From NCBI RefSeq assembly GCF_007859765.1, contig NZ_SIHJ01000004.1:282490-346489 (forward strand): DNA of 64,000 nucleotides, read 5' to 3'. Under the pieces are notes generated by a model. It worked only from the letters and a program-made list of their open reading frames with translations. It searched no databases and was not told the origin of the DNA. The position numbers were made by a program, and so were the translations under genes. Shown here in pieces: positions 8,434 to 17,694 of the stretch (position 1 is its first letter; every line of letters starts with the position of its first letter). This stretch comes from Posidoniimonas corsicana. GTDB lineage: Bacteria > Planctomycetota > Planctomycetia > Pirellulales > Lacipirellulaceae.

Positions 8434-9369
8434 TTACTTCCGGAGTCGACGCCCGACCAGGCCTGTGGATAACAGGCCGGCCGCCAGCGCGAGGCCGGCC
8501 GGTTCCGGGGCCGCGGCGGCGGCCGACAGCCCGCCGCCAGCGCCGTAGTTGGTGCGCCAGACGTCGTAGTCGCCGGCGTCGATGACGCTATTGCCGTTGC
8601 CGTCGGCACGGAGGTCGGACGTGGAGTCCAGCGTATCACGCCACACGGTATAGTCGGCGGCGTCGATGGCGCCATCGCCGTTGTAGTCGCCAGCTACGCC
8701 ATCCGGCGTGATCACCCGCAGGTTGTCGAGGTAGGTGGTGGTGTCACCCAGGTCGAGGTTCTCTTGGCCGAACGGGATGAGGTACAGGTTGAACCAGTTG
8801 CCGGGCTCCGAAAGCTGGGTGACGATGTCGTTGATGGCCCGCATCTCGCCTTCGGACTCGATCTCTTGCGTCAGGTTGACCGAGAACTCATTCAGCCCTT
8901 CCGCTTCGGCGGTGAACGAGTATTGGTACTGGGTCCAGGGGAGGATCTGCGGCCCGTCGCCGACGCCGCCGAGGAACACAACGGCGATCTCGCGCCACGC
9001 GAAGTCCTGCGGCGTGAAGGCCTCGAAGCGCAGCTCCGTGCCGGCGCCGACGGCCGAGGCGAGGCCGGCCCCGCCGCCACCGGAGAGGAAGATCCAGGGC
9101 GAGTTGGGTTCCGCCTGCCAGCCCGACGGGTTGACCACCTTCAGCAGGCCCTCGCCCTCAAACGGCACCGGCTGGGTAAACTCTTCGGCGCCGACAATCG
9201 ACAGCGTGGTTCCCGCGTCGGTGGTCCAGTCGATGCCGAGATTAGAGGTGGTGGTGGTGTTCCAGTCGGCCAGGATGGTCTCGCCGGCCGGGGCAGTGGC
9301 CACGAGGCCGAGGCAGGTGACCCAAACACTGAGGAACGTAAGTTCCCGACGAGCGGTCGCGTGATTCAT
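8434..9369 (-). CDS. secreted PEP-CTERM protein with dockerin-like repeats
   Basis: 311 residues. There is an N-terminal signal peptide (ending near ATAPAG) and a beta-rich body rich in W, G and T that could be a carbohydrate-binding-like jelly roll. Two dockerin-like calcium loops follow (GDYNGDGAIDAADYTVWRDTL and DGNGNSVIDAGDYDVWRTNYG). The C-terminal sorting signal is PEPAGLALAAGLL followed by RRLRK. PEP-CTERM proteins are cut by an exosortase and anchored or exported. The dockerin-like motif WRxxYG near the C-terminus is common in planctomycete surface proteins. The ligand is unknown. Confidence 0.85.
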   Translation of the reverse strand: MNHATARRELTFLSVWVTCLGLVATAPAGETILADWNTTTTSNLGIDWTTDAGTTLSIVGAEEFTQPVPFEGEGLLKVVNPSGWQAEPNSPWIFLSGGGGAGLASAVGAGTELRFEAFTPQDFAWREIAVVFLGGVGDGPQILPWTQYQYSFTAEAEGLNEFSVNLTQEIESEGEMRAINDIVTQLSEPGNWFNLYLIPFGQENLDLGDTTTYLDNLRVITPDGVAGDYNGDGAIDAADYTVWRDTLDSTSDLRADGNGNSVIDAGDYDVWRTNYGAGGGLSAAAAAPEPAGLALAAGLLSTGLVGRRLRK

Positions 9370-10048
9370 CGTTGGTGCTCCGAGGAGGCGGTCGTCAGAG
9401 AACGCGGCGGGGCGCTGCTGTCCGACGTGAGGGGTTGAGTTGAGTGTGTGTGGCTTGTGGGTGATGGGTTTGCTGAGTTCCGCGGCCGCAAGTCGCCACG
9501 CTGCCCCGCGTGGCGGCCTGCGTCGCGGTGGGAGTTACCTTTCAAGCGGGGCCATAAAGATTGGATTCTGGTGATGTAGATCCGAGGGGCGACTAAGAAG
9601 GCTTGCACGGCTATGGCGACCCGACCGGGCGCGCAGAGAGGTAGCACGCAGTACGGAGTCGCCAAATCCGCGGAATCGCGGAGTCGAGCACAAGGAAGTA
9701 GAACAAGCAGGTATGCGCCAACTTCGTGACGCCCTGTGCGGTTCGGGGTAGCCCTGTTGGTCACACCTGCTTCTTGTAATGAGCCGATCGGGTCAGAATC
9801 TGACGCGCATTCGGTGCAAATCCTCAGCAAAACGGCAACTCGGTGGCCGTCGTGCAGACCGGTTCGGAGGGCTAACCGGACAGATTTCCATAGAAACCGG
9901 GCCCCCATTTCGGTCCAATTAGGATGCCAGAGGCGCTGATCGTGTCTGCGGATCGGTCCGAAGTCGCCGCCACAAAGCTTGACGGGGCGATCGGGCCGGT
10001 CGAAAACGGTTGGGCGGTGCTGGGGACAAGAATTAAAGGAGGAACGTC
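9370..10048. other. long intergenic region, no supported gene
   Basis: 679 bp between a minus-strand secreted protein and a plus-strand PQQ propeller, so it must hold two divergent promoters. Frames such as 9736-9939 (+) and 9366-10055 (-) lack domains and start signals. CCGGTTTCTA (minus strand, about 9891-9900) matches ten bases of the tail of the dispersed repeat, but no hairpin modules are nearby. No tRNA or riboswitch fold was recognised. Confidence 0.5.
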
Positions 10049-11314
10049 GTGGCAAGCAAGGTTAGCTGGGTGATGGTGCTGGCGTTCTCGACGCTGTGGG
10101 GCGTTGGGGACACATTTGGCGAAGATTGGCCGCGGTTCCGGGGGCCCAACGGCGCGGGCGCGGCGCCCAACGCCAGCATCCCGCTGAACTGGGCGCCAGA
10201 GAACACCCTCTGGCGGGTCGACCTGGGAGGGGTGGGCCACGGGTCGCCGGTGGTGCAGGACGATCGGCTGTACGTGGTGGCGGGCGAGCCCGAGTCGGCC
10301 GGCATCCGCCTGGAGTGCCGCGACGCGTTCACCGGCCGGCGGCTGTGGCAGTCGGCGCAGCCCGGCGCGCCGACTCACCTCCACGCGATGAACAGCTACG
10401 CGTCCGGCACGCCTGCGGTTGGCGGCGGCGTGGTGGCCATGAGCTGGGCCGACGCGAAGTCGTTCTACCTGGCCGCGTTCACCGTCGATGGCGAGGAGCT
10501 GTGGCGGAAGGAGTTGGGCGCGTACGACAGCCGGCACGGCTACTGCCGATCGCCGATCATTGAGGATGGCACAGTCTACCTGGCGAGCAACCAGAAGTCC
10601 GCCGCGTTTGTCCTGGCCGTCGACGCCCGCACCGGCGAGCAACGCTGGCGCCGCGAGCTCACACCCGGAACGGCCTCTTACGACACGCCGGTGGTGATCC
10701 CAACCGCCGCGGGCGGCCAAGCGTTGGTGGTGGGGAGCAGCGAGATCAGCATGGACGCCCTAGACCTCAAGTCGGGCGAGGTGGTCTGGACGGCCGCGGG
10801 GGTCTTCCCGCAGCGGTGCGTCGGCTCGCCGATCTACGCCGGCGGGATGGTGCTGGAGGCGAGCGGCAGCGGTGGCGGCGGCAAGCTGATGGTGGGCGTC
10901 CGCCCGCCCGGGCAGCCCGGCGGCGATCCCGAGGTGGCGCTGCAAATCACCAAGGCGGCGCCGTATGTGCCCACGCCGCTGGCGGTGGACGGCATGCTGA
11001 TCATGTGGCACGACCGCGGCACGGTAGGCGCGGTCGACCTGGCAAGCGGCGAGCAGCTCTGGCTTGAGCGGATCGGCGGCAACTTCTTCAGCTCGCCGGT
11101 GGACGCTGGCGGAGTGGTTTGGAACGTTTCGATGGACGGCGAGGCGGTGGCGTTGGCGGTCGATCGCAGCGGCTGCCGCGTGCTGGCCAAGAACGCCATC
11201 GGAGAAGGAACCGAGGCGACGCCCGCGGTTGTCGGCAACCGGATGTATGTTCGCACACAGAAGTCGCTGATGTGCATCGGCGCTCCCGCGGCGGCCGTCC
11301 TACCGTCACGGTAG
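10049..11314 (+). CDS. PQQ-like beta-propeller protein (WPxFRGPNG type)
   Basis: 421 residues with a signal peptide and then WPRFRGPNGAG, the hallmark opening of planctomycete secreted PQQ-repeat proteins. Several propeller blades are visible (SPVVQDDRLYVV, SPIIEDGTVYLAS, TPAVVGNRMYVRT), with GxxxW-type blade ends (TGRRLWQS, DGEELWRKE, TGEQRWRRE, SGEQLWLER). These proteins resemble BamB or quinoprotein dehydrogenase propellers, but no PQQ-binding catalytic residues can be assigned. The GTG start at 10049 has a near-perfect AAAGGAGG a few bases upstream. It is probably a single-gene unit; the next gene starts 22 bp downstream and may be co-transcribed. Confidence 0.85.
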   Translation: MASKVSWVMVLAFSTLWGVGDTFGEDWPRFRGPNGAGAAPNASIPLNWAPENTLWRVDLGGVGHGSPVVQDDRLYVVAGEPESAGIRLECRDAFTGRRLWQSAQPGAPTHLHAMNSYASGTPAVGGGVVAMSWADAKSFYLAAFTVDGEELWRKELGAYDSRHGYCRSPIIEDGTVYLASNQKSAAFVLAVDARTGEQRWRRELTPGTASYDTPVVIPTAAGGQALVVGSSEISMDALDLKSGEVVWTAAGVFPQRCVGSPIYAGGMVLEASGSGGGGKLMVGVRPPGQPGGDPEVALQITKAAPYVPTPLAVDGMLIMWHDRGTVGAVDLASGEQLWLERIGGNFFSSPVDAGGVVWNVSMDGEAVALAVDRSGCRVLAKNAIGEGTEATPAVVGNRMYVRTQKSLMCIGAPAAAVLPSR

Positions 11315-11336
11315 CGTTCCGGGGTATGCTAAGCGG

Positions 11337-12629
11337 ATGCCGCTTTCTAGCTACGACGACCGCCGCCGGTGGGAACGCCTGGACCGCGCCGCGCTGACGG
11401 CGCGGCAGCTTGAGAAACTCAACCCGCTGCTGGCCGAGCTCCGCGCCGCCGGCGGGTTCTACGCGGACAAGCTGGCAGAGGCGCCGGGCGAGGTGGCCAC
11501 GCTCGACGACCTCCGCCGGCTGCCTTATACGCACAAAGACGAGCTGCTGGCCGGCCCTCGCGGCGACGAGGCCGCCAACCGCACGTACCCGCTCGACCGC
11601 TACGTGCGGTTCCACCAGACGTCTGGTTCGCGCGGCCGTCCGCTGGCCGTGCGCGACACGGCCGAAGACTGGCAGTGGTGGATCGAGGGCTGGCAGTACG
11701 TGCTGGACGCGGCCGGCGTGACGGCCGCCGACCGCGCGCTCTTGGCGTTCTCGTTCGGGCCGTTCGTCGGGTTCTGGAGCGCGTTCGACGCGCTGGCCGC
11801 CCGCGGCGTGCTCACGATCCCCGGGGGCGGCATGGGGAGCCCCGCGCGGCTGGACCTGATCCAGCGGACGGGCGCCAACGTGCTGCTCTGCACGCCAAAC
11901 TACGCGATGCGATTGGCGGAGGTTGCGGCCGAGCAGCAGACGCGGCTTGCCAGTCTGGGCGTGGAGACGATCATCGTCGCCGGGGAACCCGGCGGCAGCC
12001 TCCCCGCGGTCCGCGATCGGATGGAGCAGGCGTGGGGCGCGCGGGTGCTGGACCACACCGGCGCCACCGAGGTCGGCCCGTGGGGCTACGGCGAGCAGGC
12101 CGGCCGCGAGCGGGAGGGCAGGGGCGTGTACGTCAACGAGAGCCAGTTCCTGGCGGAGTTCGTTTCTGTCGAAACGGGGGAACCCGCCGCCGAGGGCGAG
12201 CTGTCGCACCTTGTCCTGACCACGCTGGGGCGCGCCGGCGCGCCGGTTATCCGCTACCGCACGGGCGACTTGGTGCGGCCGGTCTGGAGCGGCGACGGCG
12301 AGAACCGGTTCGTGTTCCTCGACGGCGGCGTCGTGTCGCGGGCCGACGACATGATGGTTATCCGCGGCGTCAACGTGTTCCCCACGGCGATCGATCAGAT
12401 CGTGCGCGGCTTCCCGGAGGTCGTGGAGTACCGCATGACCGCCCGCCGCGCCGGCGAGATGGACGAGCTGGTCGTGGAGGTGGAGGACCGGCTGCAGGAC
12501 CCACGCCGCATCGCCCGCGAGCTCAGCCTGCGGCTGGGCCTTACGATCGAGGTCCGTCTAGCGCCGCCGGCGTCGCTGCCGCGGAGCGACGGCAAGGCCA
12601 AGCGGTTCGTCGACCTCCGCAACGAGTAA
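11337..12629 (+). CDS. phenylacetate-CoA ligase-like (PaaK family) AMP-forming enzyme
   Basis: 430 residues of the ANL (adenylate-forming) superfamily, closest to PaaK. The ATP-binding P-loop reads TSGSRGRPLAV (about residues 93-103). Other adenylation motifs are HTGATEVGPWGY, the YRTGDLV motif, and RADDMMVIRGVNVFP leading into the C-terminal lid. The lid ends LPRSDGKAKRF, which includes the catalytic lysine region. The enzyme should activate an aryl or other carboxylic acid as its CoA thioester. No phenylacetate-catabolism genes are adjacent, so the substrate is open. Confidence 0.85.
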   Translation: MPLSSYDDRRRWERLDRAALTARQLEKLNPLLAELRAAGGFYADKLAEAPGEVATLDDLRRLPYTHKDELLAGPRGDEAANRTYPLDRYVRFHQTSGSRGRPLAVRDTAEDWQWWIEGWQYVLDAAGVTAADRALLAFSFGPFVGFWSAFDALAARGVLTIPGGGMGSPARLDLIQRTGANVLLCTPNYAMRLAEVAAEQQTRLASLGVETIIVAGEPGGSLPAVRDRMEQAWGARVLDHTGATEVGPWGYGEQAGREREGRGVYVNESQFLAEFVSVETGEPAAEGELSHLVLTTLGRAGAPVIRYRTGDLVRPVWSGDGENRFVFLDGGVVSRADDMMVIRGVNVFPTAIDQIVRGFPEVVEYRMTARRAGEMDELVVEVEDRLQDPRRIARELSLRLGLTIEVRLAPPASLPRSDGKAKRFVDLRNE

Positions 12630-12673
12630 GCCACCGCACACTACCCCGCCTCGACCTGCGGACCGCCCGCCCT

Positions 12674-13453
12674 ATGATCTTTTCTTGGCTGAAGAAACGC
12701 TCGCGTCGCCGCATCGCCCAAGAGGGGCTCTCCGACGAGCTGCTGGAGCTCTTGCCGGCGGCGCTGTGGCAGTACGACTCGCTGGAGGACGAGGAGCAGC
12801 AGCGGCTCCGCCAGACCGCCGCCGTGGTGTTCCGAGAAAAGAACTGGGAGGGGTGCGGCGGCCTGGCGATGACCGACGAGATCCGGCTCACCATCGCCGC
12901 TCAGATCGCCCTGGTGACGCTTGGGTTCAAGGAGGAGTACTTCGACCGCGTTCTGTCGGTGTTGGTCTACCCGGACGCCTACCGCGCGCCGGAGGCCCAC
13001 TCACCGGGGGGCGGGGTGGTGGTGGAGCACGAGTCGGCGCGTCTCGGCGAGGCCTGGTACCGCGGCCCGGTGGTCCTCTCTTGGAGTGACGTGCAGCGCG
13101 CCGGCGAGGGCCGGAACATGGGCCGCAGCCTGGTGGCCCACGAGTTCGCGCACCAGCTTGATATGCTCAACGGCCGCAGCACCGATGGCGTCCCCCCGCT
13201 CAACGACTCGTCGGAAGCGGAGCGGTGGGTAGCGAACCTCGAGTCGGCCCTGGCCCGGCTCCGGCACGACTGCCGGCGTCGCAGCCACCCGGTGATGGAC
13301 TGCTACGGCGCCACCGACCGCAGCGAGTTCTTCGCCGTGGCCAGCGAGGTGTTCTTCCAGATGCCGCAGCGGCTGGTCGAGCGTGAACCAGAGCTGTATG
13401 AGTCGATGCGGGCATACTACGGGCAGGACCCCCAGAGGTGGGGGAGCGGTTGA
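12674..13453 (+). CDS. M90-family zinc-dependent peptidase (MtfA-like)
   Basis: 259 residues with the zinc-protease motif HEFAHQLDMLNG (HExxH) and the downstream family motif TDRSEFFAVASEVFF supplying the third ligand. The N-terminus MIFSWLKKRSRRR and the LVYPDAYRAP region are typical of MtfA/DUF980 proteins. In E. coli, MtfA binds the glucose-PTS repressor Mlc; whether that holds in Planctomycetes is unknown. The ATG at 12674 is 45 bp after the PaaK-like gene on the same strand. The reading frame is also open further upstream, but that extension overlaps the ligase gene and is rejected. Confidence 0.85.
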   Translation: MIFSWLKKRSRRRIAQEGLSDELLELLPAALWQYDSLEDEEQQRLRQTAAVVFREKNWEGCGGLAMTDEIRLTIAAQIALVTLGFKEEYFDRVLSVLVYPDAYRAPEAHSPGGGVVVEHESARLGEAWYRGPVVLSWSDVQRAGEGRNMGRSLVAHEFAHQLDMLNGRSTDGVPPLNDSSEAERWVANLESALARLRHDCRRRSHPVMDCYGATDRSEFFAVASEVFFQMPQRLVEREPELYESMRAYYGQDPQRWGSG

Positions 13454-13618
13454 GAGGGGTGTTGCGAAACCTGCGGGCTAGGTACGGAATCGCAAGGAGC
13501 AATTGGGTCGATTGAATTGCCAGTAACAGGCTGGCAGGGTGCGGTGAGCTACTTTTCAATACCGCGCGTCGCTCGATTTCGAATGTCGCGGTTTTCCGCC
13601 ACGCAGCAGCATTGGGCC

Positions 13619-15085
13619 ATGTCTCAGCAGACCACCGACCTCAACACCGACTTCGTGTCGCCGATCGCCGTCGGGTTCTCGCCGACCGCGAAACGCACGG
13701 TGAAGATGTCTGGACTCGTGGCGGCGCTGTCGTACTCGCTCGACATCACCGAGGGCCAGCCCCCTGGCCACGCGGCCCGGACCTGCCTGATCGGGATGCG
13801 TCTGGCCGAGCTGATCGGCCTCCCCGAAGCGGACCGCTCCGACCTGTTCTATGCGCTGCTCCTGAAGGACCTGGGGTGCAGCAGCAACGCGTCGAAGATG
13901 TGCTACCTGTTCGGCGCCGACGACCGGACCGTCAAACGCGACCTCAAGTCGGTCGACTGGCCGAAGATGTCCGAGAGCTTCAAGTTCCTGACCAAGCAGG
14001 TCGCGCCCGGCGGATCGCCGGTGCAGCGGGCGCTGAAGATCGCCGCGGTGATGCTGCAGGGTCCCAAGGGCGCGCAGCAGCTTGTTGAGACCCGTTGCGA
14101 ACGCGGCGCCGACATCGCGCGAAGCATGGGGTTCAGCGAGGGGGTCGCGCTGGCGATCCTGCACCTCGACGAACACTGGGACGGGCAGGGCCACCCGCAG
14201 GGGCGGCAGGGGCTCGAGATCTCGCCGCTGGCGCGGATCGCCGGGCTTGCGCAAACTTACGAGGTGTTCTTGTCGCAGCTGGGGCGTGACGCGGCCGACT
14301 CGATGGCGGTCGCACGGCGCGGCGGCTGGTTTGAGCCGGCGCTGGTCGACGCGCTCACCGGGCTTGCCGCGGACGACCGTCTGTGGATCGAACTCGCCTC
14401 AGCCACTCCGGACGAGGCCGTGGCTGTCTACGAGCCCGCCGACCGGGTGATGATGATCGACGAGGCGGGCATCGACCGCGTGGCCGAGGGGTTTGCACGG
14501 GTGGTCGACGCCAAGAGCCCGTGGACGTTTCGGCACTCGGACGAGGTCGCGAAGATCGCTGTTGGCATGGGCGAGCAGTTAGGTTTCACTGCTGTCGAGC
14601 TGCGCGCGCTCCGTCGAATGGCGCTGCTGCACGACCTCGGCAAGCTGGGCGTGTCGAACGCTGTGCTGGACAAGCCGGGCAAGCCCACCGACGACGAGTT
14701 CAGGCAGCTGCAGCAGCACCCACGATTCACGCACGACATACTAGCCCGCGCGGGGTGCTTCCAGGACCTGGCCCACGTTGCCGCCGCCCACCACGAGAAG
14801 CTGGACGGCCGTGGGTACCACCGCGGCATCCCCGCCGGTGAGCTGCCGATTGGCGCCCGCATGCTGTGCGTGGCAGACATGTACGAGGCGATGACCGCGT
14901 CACGGCCCTACCGCGACGGCATGCCGCAGGAGAAAGTGCTCGGCATCCTCGATGCGGAGGCGGGTACGCAGGTCTGCGCCGACTCGGTCGCCTCACTCAA
15001 GAGCTGGCTCGAAAGCAACCAGTTGGAGAGCCGGGTTGAAGATCAGATGCAGGCGATCGAGCAGTTGATGGTCGAGCTGGCTTAG
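13619..15085 (+). CDS. tandem HD-GYP domain protein (N-terminal copy degenerate)
   Basis: 488 residues. The C-terminal half is an HD-GYP c-di-GMP phosphodiesterase-type domain: HDLGKLGVSN (HD at about 338-339), the HH pair in AAHHEKLDGRGYH (about 390), then MLCVADMYEAMTASRPYR. The GYP proline is His (GYH). The N-terminal half looks like a second HD-GYP copy that has lost its metal site: KDLGCSSN (residue 83 onward) replaces HDxGK, and DEHWDGQGHPQG (about 184) replaces HHExxDGxGYP. It probably acts in second-messenger signalling. The ATG at 13619 gives a clean N-terminus (MSQQTTDLN); a longer frame begins at 13517. Confidence 0.83.
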   Translation: MSQQTTDLNTDFVSPIAVGFSPTAKRTVKMSGLVAALSYSLDITEGQPPGHAARTCLIGMRLAELIGLPEADRSDLFYALLLKDLGCSSNASKMCYLFGADDRTVKRDLKSVDWPKMSESFKFLTKQVAPGGSPVQRALKIAAVMLQGPKGAQQLVETRCERGADIARSMGFSEGVALAILHLDEHWDGQGHPQGRQGLEISPLARIAGLAQTYEVFLSQLGRDAADSMAVARRGGWFEPALVDALTGLAADDRLWIELASATPDEAVAVYEPADRVMMIDEAGIDRVAEGFARVVDAKSPWTFRHSDEVAKIAVGMGEQLGFTAVELRALRRMALLHDLGKLGVSNAVLDKPGKPTDDEFRQLQQHPRFTHDILARAGCFQDLAHVAAAHHEKLDGRGYHRGIPAGELPIGARMLCVADMYEAMTASRPYRDGMPQEKVLGILDAEAGTQVCADSVASLKSWLESNQLESRVEDQMQAIEQLMVELA

Positions 15086-15260
15086 GCGCCCGCCCGCAAA
15101 ACTTGCCAGAGGCGCCCCGTCGGCAATTGGTGGTTTCCCGTCATCGCTGACGGGAACGATTCTCGATGAGATAATCGGACCACGTTGTCATGTATTGGGC
15201 GTGGCGGCCGAAGGACTGGCCGGAAGTCGATGTGGTTCGAGAGCCCCCGGAGTCGCAAGG

Positions 15261-16220
15261 ATGCGGAACCTGTGGATTGCTATTATTGCCGCCGCCAGCC
15301 TGCTGGGCGCCAGAGCGGTGCCGGCGGACGACCTGTCGAGCCGCATTCAGCGTCTGCCTGACACGCAGGTAGCAGTCGACCCGTTGGTTGCTCCGGTCGC
15401 GTTCCTCTCGGAACAGTGCTGTGAACCTTCCTGCCGAGACGACTGGTCGCTGTTCGCCGGGCTGGAAGGTTCGAAGCAGCCGCAAGACTTCGGCGTGAAC
15501 GCCCATTTTGGCGCCCGCGTGGCGGTGAACTACGGTCGGCTGATCTCGAGCAACTCGGGTCTCGGCCTGCAGGTCGGCACGGCGGTGGTGGCCACGGACA
15601 ACGCGGTGCAGGTTGTGGAACGCGTCGAGGGCTCGAGCAGTCGGTTGCAGTCGTTCACTACGCTTGGCCTGTTCCAGCACACCGACTCTGGCGTGCACTG
15701 GACCATTGTCTACGACCTGCTCTGGCAGGACTCCTACGACGACTTCTTCCTTGGCCAGTGGCGTGGCGACCTGGGCTACGACCTCGGGTGCAGCGACCGC
15801 GCTGGCGTCATGGCGATGCTCCACGGGCATGGCGACGCCGGTTCGTTCGGAGCGGCGGGCGTCTACCTCAGGCCAATCAATCAGGCGAGCCTCTACTGGC
15901 GGCACACCTGGCCCACCGGGGGTTCGGTGCGTGGCTGGTTGGGGTTGGCGGACGGCCACGCCGAGGTCAACGCCGCGTTGGGCGATTGGCCACGTCGTGA
16001 CACGATGGTGGTGTTCGGGTCGGACTTCCGGGTTCCGCTGACGGACTTTCTCAGCCTGACCGGGCAGGCCAACTTTATCACGCCTGCCGACACCGGCACG
16101 GTGGACGCATTTCTTGGATTCGAATACTTCCCGGGCGGACGCTCGGCAGCAGGTCGGGCCGCTCGACCGCTGCTGCCCGTGGCGAGCAACGCAACCTTCT
16201 CGGTGGACATGTTCCGCTAG
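15261..16220 (+). CDS. secreted protein of DUF6666 type (planctomycete-specific)
   Basis: 319 residues with a signal peptide (LWIAIIAAASLLGARAVPA). The body holds an outer-membrane-like series of beta strands: WSLFAGLEGSKQPQDFGVNAHFGARVA, then repeated aromatic alternating strands ending VDAFLGFEYFPGG. This matches the DUF6666 family of Planctomycetes. I infer a surface or outer-membrane beta-barrel-like protein. The ATG at 15261 starts the signal peptide directly. Two small tandem hairpins follow it at 16260-16295. Confidence 0.72.
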   Translation: MRNLWIAIIAAASLLGARAVPADDLSSRIQRLPDTQVAVDPLVAPVAFLSEQCCEPSCRDDWSLFAGLEGSKQPQDFGVNAHFGARVAVNYGRLISSNSGLGLQVGTAVVATDNAVQVVERVEGSSSRLQSFTTLGLFQHTDSGVHWTIVYDLLWQDSYDDFFLGQWRGDLGYDLGCSDRAGVMAMLHGHGDAGSFGAAGVYLRPINQASLYWRHTWPTGGSVRGWLGLADGHAEVNAALGDWPRRDTMVVFGSDFRVPLTDFLSLTGQANFITPADTGTVDAFLGFEYFPGGRSAAGRAARPLLPVASNATFSVDMFR

Positions 16221-16259
16221 TCGACGGGGGCCGCGTGGCGGCGGGGTTGGGCGGAGCGG

Positions 16260-16295
16260 CGTCAGTACCTGACGAATTGGCTCCCGTTGCGGGAG
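16260..16295 (+). terminator. two tandem short hairpins after the DUF6666 gene
   Basis: CGTCAG-tac-CTGACG at 16260-16274 and CTCCCG-ttg-CGGGAG at 16281-16295 are both perfect stems with three-base loops. They lie 40 bp downstream of the stop codon. There is no strong T-tract, so intrinsic termination is a guess. A similar tandem pair occurs at 41961-41999. Confidence 0.4.
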
Positions 16296-16431
16296 AGGGT
16301 TCTGTCTTCGGCAGCGTCGCTCGACTAGAGTAGGGTGGTGTCTCAAGTGGGGCCGCATGCCGCGCGTTGTTGCGGTGGCGCCCCGCATACAGCGCGCCTG
16401 CCCAGACGACGCCCCTAGGAGCTCTCTACAA

Positions 16432-17691
16432 ATGTCCCGACGTTTCCGTGCGACCGGTCTTGCTGTTGCGTTCCTGCTGTTGTGCCCCGCTTCGCAAGCC
16501 TCGGACGCAATCCAGGTGGACGCGTTTGTGCCCGAGCCGATCCACGTCTCCGTGGACACGTTGCCCAAGCCGTTCGCCACCGAGAGCGCCCAGAAACGCC
16601 CCGACGTCAAACCGGTTCCCGAGTCTCCACGCCTGCAGGCGCCGGCTGGCTTCAAGGTCAACGAGTTTGCCAAACTGAAGGACGCCCGCTGGCTGGCGCT
16701 CACGCCCGATGGGGAAGTGCTTTGCGCCGCCTCGAAGAGCGACAAGATCGTGCTGCTCCGCGACGCCGACTCGGATGGCGTGGCCGAGGAGCAGATCACT
16801 GTGATCGACAAGGACCACGGCGCCAGGATGCCATTCGGGATGGCGTTCGCCGACGGCGCGCTGTTTGTTGGCAACACCGACGCGGTCCTGCGGTACGAGT
16901 TCAACGCCGACTCGCTTCCGCTGAGCGACCCGCAGAAGATCACCGACCTGCCGGGACGCGGCTACAACGAGCACTGGACCCGCAACGTGGTGGTCTCGCC
17001 GGAGGGCGACCGCTTGTTCGTCTCGGTCGGGTCGCGCACCAACGCCGACGTCGAAGAGCCGCCCCGCGCCAGTGTGCTGACCATGAACCTCGACGGCTCC
17101 GACCGCAGCCAGTACGCCACCGGACTCCGGAACCCGGTGGGGCTCGACTTCCACCCGCAGACCGGCCGGCTGTTCTCGACCATCAACGAACGCGACGGGC
17201 TGGGCGACAACCTGGTGCCGGACTACCTGACCGAGGTGGTCGAGGGCGAGTTCTATGGCTGGCCGTACGCGTACCTGAAGCCGGAGAACCTGGACCCGCG
17301 TCGGGTGCAGGACGGCAAGAGCGAGCGGCCGGAGCTCGCCGCCAAGACCCGCACGCCGGACCTGCTCTTCGAGTCGCATTCCGCGGCCCTCGGCCTCGCG
17401 TTCTACGACCAGCAGCAGTTTCCCGAGAAGTACCGCAACGGTGCGTTCGTCGCGCACCGCGGCTCCTGGAACCGCGACACCGGGGTTGGGTACAAGATCG
17501 TGTTTGTCCCATTCGATCAGAACGGCTCCCCCAAGGGTTACTACGAGGACTTTGTCCGAGGGTTCTTGACCAACCCCGAGGGGCCGGTCGCGTGGGCCCG
17601 CCCGGTGGGCGTCGTCGTGACCGCCGACGGCGGGCTACTTTTCACCGACGACGCTAACGGCCGGGTGTACCGCGTCACGTACGAGGAGTAG
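16432..17691 (+). CDS. PQQ-dependent sugar dehydrogenase / sorbosone dehydrogenase-like protein
   Basis: 419 residues with a signal peptide (AVAFLLLCPASQASDA). A six-bladed soluble glucose dehydrogenase/L-sorbosone dehydrogenase-type propeller follows: GFKVNEFAKLKDARWLALTPDG, then RDADSDGVAEEQ, NVVVSPEGDRLFVSVGS, GLRNPVGLDFHP, EGEFYGWPYAYL, and FVAHRGSWNR near the end. These secreted proteins oxidise sugars using PQQ, although many planctomycete members are uncharacterised. The ATG at 16432 starts just before the signal peptide. The next gene starts 3 bp after the stop codon, so the two form an operon. Confidence 0.85.
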   Translation: MSRRFRATGLAVAFLLLCPASQASDAIQVDAFVPEPIHVSVDTLPKPFATESAQKRPDVKPVPESPRLQAPAGFKVNEFAKLKDARWLALTPDGEVLCAASKSDKIVLLRDADSDGVAEEQITVIDKDHGARMPFGMAFADGALFVGNTDAVLRYEFNADSLPLSDPQKITDLPGRGYNEHWTRNVVVSPEGDRLFVSVGSRTNADVEEPPRASVLTMNLDGSDRSQYATGLRNPVGLDFHPQTGRLFSTINERDGLGDNLVPDYLTEVVEGEFYGWPYAYLKPENLDPRRVQDGKSERPELAAKTRTPDLLFESHSAALGLAFYDQQQFPEKYRNGAFVAHRGSWNRDTGVGYKIVFVPFDQNGSPKGYYEDFVRGFLTNPEGPVAWARPVGVVVTADGGLLFTDDANGRVYRVTYEE

Positions 17692-17694
17692 GGC

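Noticed and set aside
9780-9830. possible cobalamin-riboswitch or tRNA-like segment
   Set aside because: Only a short stretch (GGTGCAAATCC) recalls these elements; the remaining conserved boxes and stems could not be found.
9366-10055. 229-codon minus-strand open frame in the 679-bp gap
   Set aside because: No recognisable domain, irregular codon use, and it runs into the coding starts at both ends.
15141-16943. 600-codon minus-strand open frame
   Set aside because: It lies antisense to the DUF6666 and sorbosone-dehydrogenase-like genes, is rich in R, H and V with no domain, and reflects high GC in the third codon position of the real genes.
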